IMG/VR virus record: IMGVR_UViG_3300002231_000794
Coordinates: 5,322 to 27,451 of that record
Direction: 5' to 3' (one strand)
Length of the DNA: 22,130 nucleotides
Origin: a virus
Shown piece by piece: positions 6,388 to 13,730 of this stretch. Below the pieces are notes generated by a model. It made no database searches. It saw nothing but the letters and a program-made list of their open reading frames with translations, and was not told the origin of the DNA. Positions within the stretch are counted from its first letter, which is position 1. Each line of letters begins with the position of its first letter. Position numbers and translations under genes: made by a program.

Positions 6388-7359
6388 TTAAAACGGGTAA
6401 TACTTACCTGATTGGAAGTCTTCTAAAATTTTATCTAATTCTGCTTGCGATGGAGCTGAAACTGTTGGTGCTACAACACTATATGGAACACCCCACAACA
6501 CTTCTTTTTGTTGTAAAGCTTCAACAAACCTTAAACTAGCATCACCTGTGTGTAAGGCCTTTTGGTCTTCATCTGTGTAAAGCAGTCGTCTCGTTCTTTT
6601 TAAATCTATTAATGAATTTTCTACTGTGAGTGAAATTAAAGATGTTTCACCACCCTGTTGGATTGTCATTACATCCATCTTACCTATAAACAAGGTGTAT
6701 GGGTTTTGTACTAATATACCATCTGTTAAAACACCAAATAAAACTTTAGCAGTTCTGTTTTGATATTCTTCATATAAAGCTGATGCAACTAAATCGTTAG
6801 GTATACCGGACAAGGATAAATTAATCCCATTTGCTTTAATTTGTTCTTCTTGTTTTATTTCCGATATTTGTCCAAACTCACCTGCGCCTATATAAGTTAT
6901 GCCGTCGTAAGTTATCTCGCCATATCCACTCCATAAATTAAGAGCAGGGTCAGCAATATTTATTTCTCCACCCATTCCTGAATGATTACCGCATTTATAA
7001 TATAAAGTATTAGGAGCAGAGCTATCAACAACCCATTCAGTCTTAGCTCCTGCGTTACCCGGAGTGCCTGTCGTTGTAACACCGGTAGAATAAGTCGTTC
7101 CATCTAATGTTGATGCTAATAATAGTGGATGTCCTGCGTTAGAGCTGTCGCTCTGATCAAAAACAATAGTATTTCCTCTCGCAACATTAACAACTAATTG
7201 TTGAGTATTGTTTAATGAGTATCTATTGCCATCTCCTGTAGCTAATACTTCTGTGTATACATTTCTAGTAACGCTTCCTGAAAAATCTAAATGAACAGCA
7301 TAAAAAGGCTCTACTAATTGTGCGTTTATTTGAGTCTGAAAATCAATAGTCCGAGCCAT
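6388..7359 (-). CDS. Tail hub protein (GTA gp13-type position) with inserted cupredoxin-like domain
   Basis: 323 residues. Residues 1-32 (LVEPFYAVHLDFSGSVTR) and 142-323 (LWSGYGEITYDGITYIGAG, SEIKQEEQIKANGINLSLSG, LFIGKMDVMTIQQGGETSL, then YTDEDQ and GD) match the hub-like tail proteins found between the distal tail protein and the NlpC-type peptidase. In related proteins, as I recall, the SG.VR and WSG.G segments are almost adjacent. Here about 105 residues (35-140) separate them and form a beta-domain with GHP (His77) and CGNHSGM (Cys123, His126, Met129). His plus CxxHxxM is the type 1 copper ligand set, with amicyanin-like spacing. I infer a cupredoxin-like domain projecting from the hub; copper binding is unproved. 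The ATG overlaps the upstream stop as TAATG. Confidence 0.78.
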   Translation of the reverse strand: MARTIDFQTQINAQLVEPFYAVHLDFSGSVTRNVYTEVLATGDGNRYSLNNTQQLVVNVARGNTIVFDQSDSSNAGHPLLLASTLDGTTYSTGVTTTGTPGNAGAKTEWVVDSSAPNTLYYKCGNHSGMGGEINIADPALNLWSGYGEITYDGITYIGAGEFGQISEIKQEEQIKANGINLSLSGIPNDLVASALYEEYQNRTAKVLFGVLTDGILVQNPYTLFIGKMDVMTIQQGGETSLISLTVENSLIDLKRTRRLLYTDEDQKALHTGDASLRFVEALQQKEVLWGVPYSVVAPTVSAPSQAELDKILEDFQSGKYYPF

Positions 7360-7994
7360 TATAGTGCCTCGCGACAGCTAAAGCTTAAGCTATATAAACT
7401 TTGATGATTTACAGTCCATGTGATTTCATTACTAACTAATCGGAAGACACCTGTGCAGTTACTTGTCGTTACACTCTCTCCACCTGATAAAGCTGTTCTT
7501 AATCGTGGGAATATATCGACTGTAACATTTCCTCCGCCATCAGTATTTGCATCGGATAAAACTTTAAATAACTGTTTAGAGGTTCCTGTGCCGATACTAA
7601 TATAATCTGATGCTTTGAAATAATTGGTCTGACCGCCTGTAGCGCCTGTTAAAGATAATGAGGAAATATTAGCGCTGTGAGCGCCATTAATGGTAGGAGA
7701 ACCGGGAGAGGATGCGTTAGTGCCTTGGTTAGTGAGGGAATTAGGGTCAGGTTGTAAATAGAATGTGCCAAAAGTTCCTTTTAACTTTAAAAAGAAAGCC
7801 TCCCATTCAGCTGATTGAGCGCGATTAAGAGGAATAGTCGTTATATCTGCCTCCCAATATTGTCCTGCCCATTGATATTGTTGTGTAGTTTGAGTAAATG
7901 GTGAAACAGTCTGACCTGTACTGCTTACTCCTAACATTCTGACTAAAGCAAAACTAGTAGTATTAGGAACTGATAATGGATAGGTTATAGTCAT
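7359..7994 (-). CDS. Distal tail protein-like minor tail protein
   Basis: 211 residues. The N-terminus (FALVRMLGVSSTG..SPFTQ) and the stretch QYWEADITTIPLNRAQSAEWEAFFLKLKG resemble the minor tail proteins that follow the tape measure gene (x.wEa...lpPl.r..a..W.aFl..L.g). A central beta region has YISIGTGTSKQLFKVLSDANTDGGGN, followed by DIFPRLRTAL, and the protein ends with YSLSFSCREAL, as the family does. It probably forms the ring joining tube to hub (RcGTA gp12 position). The ATG overlaps the tape measure stop as ATGA, and its stop overlaps the hub start. Confidence 0.75.
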   Translation of the reverse strand: MTITYPLSVPNTTSFALVRMLGVSSTGQTVSPFTQTTQQYQWAGQYWEADITTIPLNRAQSAEWEAFFLKLKGTFGTFYLQPDPNSLTNQGTNASSPGSPTINGAHSANISSLSLTGATGGQTNYFKASDYISIGTGTSKQLFKVLSDANTDGGGNVTVDIFPRLRTALSGGESVTTSNCTGVFRLVSNEITWTVNHQSLYSLSFSCREAL

Positions 7995-9582
7995 ACTTCC
8001 GCGCCTCGCATTCTATTATCTATCATGTGTCCTTGCGATGCTTGAGCTATTGCCGGCAATAAGGATAAAATTTCAGCTCTAACTGTCGATTGAACACCTG
8101 TTGTTATATTAATTGTCTGATTTGTGCCGCCTAATTGATTATTAGGAGTGATAGTTCCGGACATTCTACCTAATGTTAGCAATTCAGGTCCTTTTTCACC
8201 GACTAAGAATGTTCCACCTGCCTTAACAGGACCGCCTAATGCTTGAGGAGTAGGTAATAATCCTTTAAAAAATGTCTCAAATGGTCCTAAAATTGGTCCG
8301 AGTATCATTTTTTGGACAAATAAGTTAACTAATGGCCGCTAATATCTGCCTTCCTAGGTCTTTAAATGCCTCTCCGACTCTTTTTGTTCCTAATATAACA
8401 TTTTCAAAAGCTTTTCCGAATGCTGTTGTAAATGAGGCGGCGTGACCTTAGAGCGGCTCCTCTAAAATCTTCAACCTTGGTCCTTAATTTATTAAAAGCA
8501 CTTACTGCGTTTTTACTTTCTCCTACTAAATTTGTTAAACCTATTGTTTCCGATAATTCGTTTTCACTCTTTGTGGTATTTAAAAGATTTTTAGCCGCAT
8601 CTCCGACTTTATCAATACCGGCTCTTAACTTAGCGACATCCTTCTGACCTTTTTCAATAGCCATAAAGAAACCTTCTTTAATAGGTTCTTCTCCGACTAA
8701 CCAATCCGGAATATTATTAACCATCATCCCAATAGCATGGGACATCTTTAATATACCTTCATATCCTGAGACTATTCCGTGACTTAATCTAACGAATATA
8801 TCGAGTAACTTTTGTGCGGCTCTTTGTGGTCCACCATTCTCACTAAATTGTTTTGAAAATTTAATCGCTATCTCGACCATTTTAGTCATTGCCGGTATTA
8901 ATCCGACTAAGAATGTTCTAAATACACCTGCTCCGATTGTTTTTAATAAAAAGAAGTCATCGTTAAATTTTTCAATGCTAGCTGAAGCTTCTGCATTTAA
9001 GACTAAACCAAACTTAATAGCATCTTCTTGCATCTGCGTTAAAGCTTCTGAACCTAACTCTAACACTTGGATCATAGCCATACCACCTTTACCAAATAAT
9101 TGGAAAGATAGAGTGGCTTTTTCTTGTTGCGTTGCAAGACCTGCTATTTCATCTGATAATCTTTTAAACCTTTCATCAGGTGACAGTCTATTTAACTCAT
9201 GTACAGACAAATTAAGAGCTTCTAAAGCATATCTAGCAGTACCTATACCCTGCTCTGCCTCACCTAAGTTCTTCTCCATCTTTTCTAATGTCTTTTGAAC
9301 AGTAGATATTTTCTCGCCGGCAAGTGCGGCGGCTAATTCAAAGCCACCTAACTGTTTGGTAGTTAAACCAATCCTGTCAGCCATCTTCTTATTAGCATCG
9401 ACTGACTCTAAGGTTCTTTGCGTTAAGATACCGAGTCCTGCAATACCTGCGAGAGCTACTAGACCTGTTTTAAAGTTAAATACTGCTTTTTTAGCTATAC
9501 TTAGTGACCTAGTAAAACCTCTAAACACTCCACGCGTTAGGTCTTTAGCTACTAGTAGCGTGCTTAATTTTGCTTGACTCAT
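7991..9582 (-). CDS. Tail tape measure protein, frame broken twice
   Basis: The main piece (9582-8404, 392 aa) begins MSQAKLSTLLVAKDLTRGVFRGF. It has a glycine-rich hydrophobic segment (FKTGLVALAGIAGLGI) and long helical stretches (ERFKRLSDEIAGLATQQEKA; EKFNDDFF) typical of tape measures. After about 8445 the sequence continues in another frame as SFTTAFGKAFENVILG and GEAFKDLGRQILAAI, then shifts again near 8332 into LFVQKMILGPILG and the C-terminal FLVGEKGPELLTLGRMSGTI motif common at tape measure ends. Repaired length is about 530 residues, short for the family and predicting a short tail. Its start overlaps the end of the chaperone GT product. The two shifts, about 110 bases apart, look like sequence errors. 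Confidence 0.82.
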
Positions 9583-10095
9583 TTTTAATTTTCTCTGCTT
9601 CTAATTGATAAAACGCAATCCAATAGACAAACTCTTCAAAGGTTAAATCTAATATTGCATCTATAGTGGTGTGTTTACGATCAGCTAATAAATAAATAAG
9701 ATATGTAAACTGATCGCTAGTTAGTTTTTTTCAGCTTGCTCAACATCAGGAACATCAAAGATATTCTCTAATAATTTTGCGCCAACATCAGTTATGAACT
9801 TAACATCCATTCCTAATAAATAAGAGCGGTCTTCATCTCCAAAAACTTTTGTCCCTTCTTCATCAGTCAATTTCATTATGATTAAATCTACTATAGCTTG
9901 AAAGCTTGGTAGATCACCAGATTGAAGTTGTTTATAAAATTCAGGGTATTGTTTTCGAAGTCTTGTGTCCTCTCGAACTGTTAGTTGTGAATAAAAGACT
10001 TTTAATGGGTCTCCATTATCAGCCAAACCGGGTATAGAGAAAGAATATTTTTCCTTTCCCTTTTGTAGCTCTAAGAGCCGGTCCTTTAAGCTCAT
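9545..10095 (-). CDS. Tail assembly chaperone GT-type fusion by programmed -1 frameshift
   Basis: The zero-frame G-like product ends at 9721. Just before its stop, the codons GAA AAA AAC form the slippery heptamer A-AAA-AAC. Shifting back one base opens LTSDQFTYLIYLLADRKHTT and DAILDLTFEEFVYWIAFYQ, ending at a TAA at 9545-9547 inside the tape measure gene. Lambda G/GT and most siphovirus tail chaperones use this arrangement in exactly this position. The G and GT forms bind the tape measure and recruit tube protein during tail assembly. The extension (about 59 residues) is helical, as expected for a T domain, and has no start codon or ribosome site of its own. Confidence 0.88.
9721..10095 (-). 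CDS. Tail assembly chaperone, short form (G-like)
   Basis: 124 residues, starting from an ATG with AAGGAG about 6 bases upstream. Beta-rich start (YSFSIPGLADNGDPLKVFYSQ) followed by helices (TRLRKQYPEFYKQLQSGD; KFITDVGAKLLENIF). Size, position between tube and tape measure, and the slippery site at its 3' end identify the unshifted chaperone. It ends acidic at VEQAEKN followed by TAA. Confidence 0.85.
   Translation of the reverse strand: MSLKDRLLELQKGKEKYSFSIPGLADNGDPLKVFYSQLTVREDTRLRKQYPEFYKQLQSGDLPSFQAIVDLIIMKLTDEEGTKVFGDEDRSYLLGMDVKFITDVGAKLLENIFDVPDVEQAEKN
9724..9730 (-). promoter_or_regulatory. -1 ribosomal frameshift site A AAA AAC
   Basis: This heptamer of the X XXY YYZ class sits in the correct zero-frame register, immediately before the TAA of the short chaperone. 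A stable downstream hairpin is not obvious in the AT-rich sequence; the adjacent stop codon may help slippage instead. Confidence 0.88.
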
Positions 10096-10104
10096 TTAAT
10101 CTCC

Positions 10105-10512
10105 TTATGGTGCTGTTGCTTGTGATAGTGCGCCTGTGCCTGTTAAACTAACTGATGCAGTTAGTAATCCATTAGCTGACTCACTCCAATCAAGCGAAGA
10201 AACTAAACAATCTCCTGAATAGTATTTATCCACGCCTGATGTTGTTCCTTCTACATAGAAAGAAACTGTTACGCTTGATCCACCGCCTGCACAAGCAGTT
10301 AGTAAAGCCGCGCCTGCTGTATCTGCATCATCAAAAAATAAATTAACTGAACCAGACCAAGACTCAAGTGTGTTGATGAATGATTTGCTAGTTGTTCCGA
10401 TTGATGATGTTTCAACGCTATCTACTGTTTTATTAAATGAGAAGTCAGTAACTTGACCCAATGTATCTGAGCCGACTTTAACTACTGCTTCATAACCTTT
10501 AGCTATTGCCAT
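10105..10512 (-). CDS. Major tail tube protein
   Basis: 135 residues, Ser/Thr/Gly-rich and almost all beta. It starts MAIAKGYEAVVKVGSDTLGQVTDFSFNK, has a central ESWSGSVNLFFDDAD and ends with GDCLVSSLDWSESANGLLTASVSLTGTG, matching TP901-1/lambda-V type tube proteins (substitution-tested strands separated by a long loop). The gene lies between the tail terminator and the chaperone, the canonical place. A GGAGATATTATT leader carries the ribosome site. The product would polymerise as hexamer rings around the tape measure to form the tail tube. Confidence 0.85.
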   Translation of the reverse strand: MAIAKGYEAVVKVGSDTLGQVTDFSFNKTVDSVETSSIGTTSKSFINTLESWSGSVNLFFDDADTAGAALLTACAGGGSSVTVSFYVEGTTSGVDKYYSGDCLVSSLDWSESANGLLTASVSLTGTGALSQATAP

Positions 10513-10524
10513 AATAATATCTCC

Positions 10525-10971
10525 TTAAATTATAGGTGTTTGTGAATTAGTTGCTCTTGTATAATAAAGAACATCATAATTTAATCTTATGAGTCCAATA
10601 GGTTTTTCAGACTCTGCTGTTATCTCTACCTCTGTCGAGGTTAATGATATTTCTATTGCCTTGCCATTTAAATTAGGGTCAGCTCCGAGTGCATCTTCTA
10701 CTTCTCCTGATATAGTATCTAAAGTGTTCTCTATTGATGTGTTGCCTTCTGCAATCCCTTCAATAGATACGACGCACATTCGTTTATAGGTAGATGGACT
10801 GCCATATTCACGCTCACAAGCCTCGTCGTTAGTGTAAACTAACAAACATGGTAGATTTGCGTTAGGCACTAGAGAGTATAACCTAGTGTTATAAACTTTA
10901 CTGCCTGTTGTTGTTAATCCGGTTAATGTTGTTATTATCCGGTCTCTAATTTGTTGTCTTGCGTGTGACAT
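10525..10971 (-). CDS. Tail terminator protein (lambda gpU-like)
   Basis: 148 residues. The pattern HARQQIRDRIITTLTGLTTTG..VYNTRLYSL, then LPCLLVYTNDEACE, then a long helix around an acidic SIENTLDTISGEVEDALGAD, and ending in IRLNYDVLYYTR, is that of the gpU/minor tail terminator family (R..i...L.gl.ttg..v...r.y.l....lP.l.vyt..e). It caps the tail tube and provides the surface that joins the tail to the head. Position directly before the tube gene supports this. It starts 6 bases after the upstream TAG. Confidence 0.82.
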   Translation of the reverse strand: MSHARQQIRDRIITTLTGLTTTGSKVYNTRLYSLVPNANLPCLLVYTNDEACEREYGSPSTYKRMCVVSIEGIAEGNTSIENTLDTISGEVEDALGADPNLNGKAIEISLTSTEVEITAESEKPIGLIRLNYDVLYYTRATNSQTPII

Positions 10972-10977
10972 ATCTGC

Positions 10978-11304
10978 CTATTGTAATTGTAAATGAATTA
11001 AAGAAATGCCTGTGCCATCGCGTTGTATTTCTTTAACCTTAAATGTTTTTTCTGTATCTGTGACTTCATCCGTTAGGACTATTGTATCGTCTGCCGCATA
11101 TCCATTAGGTAAATCTTGTGTTCTTAATTGTATGGTTGGAGTGGAGCTTGATACAGGTGCTCCACCACCATCAAAAGTAAAATATGGGTCTTCAAATATT
11201 GCCTTTAAAATATAGGTATCGTTTGATGACGCTACTGTATAAGTAATATTTTGACCAAACGCATCAGTATTAAAGAAGGCTAATGGTGTCGTATATATAC
11301 CCAT
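10978..11304 (-). CDS. Head-tail joining protein (gpFII-like stopper)
   Basis: 108 residues, beta-rich. It begins MGIYTTPLAFFNTDAFGQ, a feature of gpFII-type proteins (F.n.ddFg..a.y), followed by an inner GIFD-like strand (KAIFEDPYFTFDGG), PTIQLRTQDLP, a turn-strand region with YAADDTIVL and TFKVKEIQRDGTG, and a final hydrophobic strand. The length and the order connector, FII, terminator, tube fit lambda. It would form the interface ring that stops DNA and receives the tail. Its ATG overlaps the preceding stop as TAATG. Confidence 0.68.
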   Translation of the reverse strand: MGIYTTPLAFFNTDAFGQNITYTVASSNDTYILKAIFEDPYFTFDGGGAPVSSSTPTIQLRTQDLPNGYAADDTIVLTDEVTDTEKTFKVKEIQRDGTGISLIHLQLQ

Positions 11305-11492
11305 TACTCACTCTTCGCGTTAAGACTGCCTGTTTTTGGTTTAGCAATAACTTCTTCTACTGTTTCGTTGTTAGGTTCTGCTAATTTCGCATTTATATAT
11401 TTTTCAGCGCTATCAGGTGGGAGATCTATCACATCTCCCTTTTTTCTTTTAATACCTAAAACTTCAGTATCTTTAATTAATTTAATCTCCAC
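11304..11492 (-). CDS. Small head-connector or decoration protein, copy 2
   Basis: 62 residues starting at a GTG at 11492. GAGGAGC lies about 10 bases upstream and the start overlaps the preceding gene by 11 bases. The core EIKLIKDTEVLGIKRKKGD, followed by VIDLPPDSAEKYINAKLA, is a small SH3-like barrel plus helix (k.k..v...kGdvvdvp...A..li..g.ae). The tail is disordered and basic (AKPKTGSLNAKSE). It resembles its neighbour at 11482-11670 in pattern and size, suggesting an old duplication. Position after the capsid gene suggests a capsid decoration or connector role; the exact function is unknown. Confidence 0.6.
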   Translation of the reverse strand: MEIKLIKDTEVLGIKRKKGDVIDLPPDSAEKYINAKLAEPNNETVEEVIAKPKTGSLNAKSE

Positions 11493-11670
11493 GAGTTTCT
11501 AGCTCCTCGCCTTTAACAGCGCGGTCTGTTTTTTTAGACTTTGCTTTAGCATCTACAGCTAATCCGTTGTTAATTAAATAATTAGCATCTCTGTCATCGC
11601 ATTCAACAGTTTCACCTGCTTTTACGACTACGCCATTAATATACATATCTCTAGTTGGTTTTATTTTCAT
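11482..11670 (-). CDS. Small head-connector or decoration protein, copy 1
   Basis: 62 residues if started at the ATG at 11670 (MKIKPTRDMYINGVVV). A longer reading to a TTG at 11736 would run through the hairpin at 11681-11700 and has no ribosome site, so I reject it. The core DMYINGVVVKAGE, then TVECDDRDANYLINNGLA, has the same strand-KxGe-strand-helix layout as the next gene; the C-terminus is lysine-rich. No ribosome site lies at normal distance: GAAGGAG is 32 bases upstream, before a perfect hairpin, so folding may be required for initiation. Role inferred from position between the capsid and FII-like genes. Confidence 0.6.
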   Translation of the reverse strand: MKIKPTRDMYINGVVVKAGETVECDDRDANYLINNGLAVDAKAKSKKTDRAVKGEELETRGD

Positions 11671-11680
11671 ATTTTTATTA

Positions 11681-11700
11681 GGGAGGGATTTCTCCCTCCC
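11681..11700 (-). promoter_or_regulatory. Perfect 8-bp hairpin with GAAA loop between Shine-Dalgarno and start codon
   Basis: Minus strand: GGGAGGGA, loop GAAA, TCCCTCCC. Two bases upstream is GAAGGAG; ten bases downstream is the ATG of the connector gene at 11670. Removing the 20-base hairpin shortens the GGAG-to-ATG distance from 32 to 12 bases. The loop is a GNRA tetraloop, very stable. It could be a bridging translation element, an mRNA-stabilising end for the capsid message, or both. Confidence 0.6.
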
Positions 11701-11743
11701 ATCTCCTTCAAAGGTGTTTTTAGTTGTTAAAGTCAATTAAGCA

Positions 11744-13001
11744 CTAAGCTCCAATTGCGAAAGACACCGGGTGTTTAACACCGAAGTCTAATGAAGTTAG
11801 AACTCTTAGTCTTAATCCGCCGCTTTTAAATAATGCGTATGGATCAGCTTCTACTTCAATACCGCCTGCCCAAGTTGCAACTATAAACTCAGAGAAGTCT
11901 CCGAGGATATATTTGTTAGCCGCTACTTGACTTGAGATTAATACTCTTCTGCCGTCTATGAAGCCGTCGCGTTGAGCTACAGGTGAGCCTGCGCCATTAG
12001 TTGCGAGTGACTTAGCATATCCATTTAGTGCAGGTGTTGTAATAACTGCAACGCTACCGCCATCTAATGCTTTGTTGTCGGCTAATATAGCTGACTCACA
12101 TTCTATTAGTTCGGCATAAGTAGGTGAGCCTGCAACACCGAATGCTACTGCATTTACACCGGCTACATTAAGAAGGCCTGTAGGTTGTCCTGCAGCACCT
12201 GTTCCATTTAGAGCGGCGTCATCAATGCCAACAGCAGTTGCTCTAAGCAAGTTGGTTCTCACCATCTGCTCAATCGCAAAGCCATCGGTATTTTGTAGTA
12301 AAACTTCTAGTTAAGTCAGTTGCCGCGCCAACAGTCTTTTCATCAAGTGTGATGCTGTCTAATGTTGGATCACTTTGGTTAACATCATTTCCTTCAGTTA
12401 CCCATCCGACTGTACTTAGAGCAGAAACTCTAGGTATTACGATGTTACCTGTATTACCCGGAATTTGATGTTGGGTTAGCTTGTAGAATGGTGCTGAATG
12501 GTGTTAATGCATCGATTAAATTACCATACTGCTTATCAGTATAAACAAATGAAGAACTGTTTGCAGTGTTCATTGTTCTCTGACCCCCAAGTCATTAGTT
12601 ACATCTTCAGGAATAAAGAAACCTTGTGTTTCTTTTCTGATTTTCTTTGAGTAAGCTTCTGATGCTTCTAATTCAAAAGCCGCTTCCTCTCTGCTAATCA
12701 TACCTGCTTTAGCTTTAGCCGCTCTTACAATAGAGAACTCTCTTTTTTCTTGATCATTAAGACCAATTTCTTGTTTCTCTATTGGAGTGTTTTCTAGCTC
12801 TGTTAAAATTTGACCTCTAAAAGCTGAAAGACTTACATCGTCTTCTACTGCTTTTCTCGCTAAGTCTGATTTATTATGTCTTGCGCCAATTTCAAGAATT
12901 TCAGCAATTTCATTCTTTCTTTGCTTCATTTCTTCTGACACTTTAGTTCTAATTTCAGACTCAAGGTCTACGCTATTATCAGTTTTATTTTCTTCTGACA
13001 T
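11744..13001 (-). CDS. HK97-fold major capsid protein with N-terminal delta domain, frame broken
   Basis: I start it at the internal ATG 13001 because AAGGAG lies about 7 bases upstream. Residues 1 to about 125 form a charged helical delta/scaffold domain (SEIRTKVSEEMKQRKNEIAE...). After FFIPEDVTNDLG the frame shifts near 12584, again near 12480, and again near 12300. Read through, it gives NTANSSSFVYTDKQYGNLID, then QHQIPGNTGNIVIPRVSAL, STVGWVTEGNDVNQSDPTLD, and then the C-terminal piece (12265-11744) with ALNGTGAAGQPTGLLN and VLTSLDFGVKHPVSFAIGA. These are clear HK97-type capsid motifs. The repaired length is about 420 residues. It builds the icosahedral shell after protease removal of the delta domain. 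Confidence 0.85.
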
Positions 13002-13730
13002 TTTTTTCTCCTTGTTAAGATTATCTATAAGTGATTGTGAACGACCTAAATTAAGACCTCTGTCAAAACCTACAGTATTATCTGCAGGCACACTTACTAC
13101 TGACACTTCATAAGCTTCCCAATCAGTGACTCTGACATCTTGACTGGTCTCGTCTTCACTTCGTTCCATGTTGTGAATTTGGTAACCGATACTTACATTT
13201 TTTCGGATACCTGTCTGAACATCTCTAAATATATCACTTGCCAATTCCGATTCACCGAACCGAACTGTTGCCAATAATCTACCCTGATCACTGTCAAGCG
13301 TTGCATTTTTCAACCACTACCAATTTGGTTTTTCAGTATTGTGGTTTAATAGGAGTGGAGCATCTCTTAATAGTCGAGATAATCTAACCTCTCCATCTCT
13401 ATGTCCTAAAATTTCGTTGCCGAATGTTCTTTGGACCGGAGACTCTGAACTTACAGACATTGTTAAAGTTCTATCTGAAGTATTAGTAGCCTCGCGTATT
13501 TCTAATGGGAAGGAAGCGCGTTCAACATTTCCTTCTCTTAAAGACAAGCCTTTCTTTTTACTTCTAGACTCCTCTTCATCTTCGTAGCTATTTGATGCTT
13601 CTTCAGCAGGCGCTGTTTCTTCAGTTTCTTCTGTTTCTTCTTCCTCTTCTTTATATGCAGGTTCTAAAACTATGCTGAATTTGTCTCCATCAGCATTTTC
13701 GCCTATCTGAGCTTTGATTTCTTCAGGCAT
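12570..13730 (-). CDS. HK97-type prohead protease, in frame with the capsid N-terminal region; internal stop
   Basis: Residues 1-60 are low-complexity and acidic (EEEEETEETEETAPAEE), then basic. The protease domain begins near residue 72 (FPLEIREATNTSDRTLTMSV) and contains ESPVQRTFGNEILGHRDGEV and LLLNHN with the catalytic His130. The frame meets TAG at 13317-13319, then continues in the same frame with ATLDSDQGRLLATVRFGES and IRKNVSIGYQI, the catalytic Ser in VSIGY. Expected family sequence at the break is nHn..PiGvVe.a; the DNA there suggests several small indels rather than one substitution. No stop separates the protease from the capsid delta domain, so both may be made as a fusion or, via the internal ATG at 13001, separately. 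It matures the prohead. The start overlaps the portal stop by 8 bases. Confidence 0.8.

Noticed and set aside
8432-9577. Plus-strand ORFs opposite the tape measure gene
   Set aside because: They are antisense shadows of a well-supported helical gene, with no ribosome sites and no family pattern.
11671-11736. Longer start (TTG at 11736) for the connector gene
   Set aside because: It would translate through a perfect hairpin and has no ribosome site; the product core begins at the ATG at 11670.
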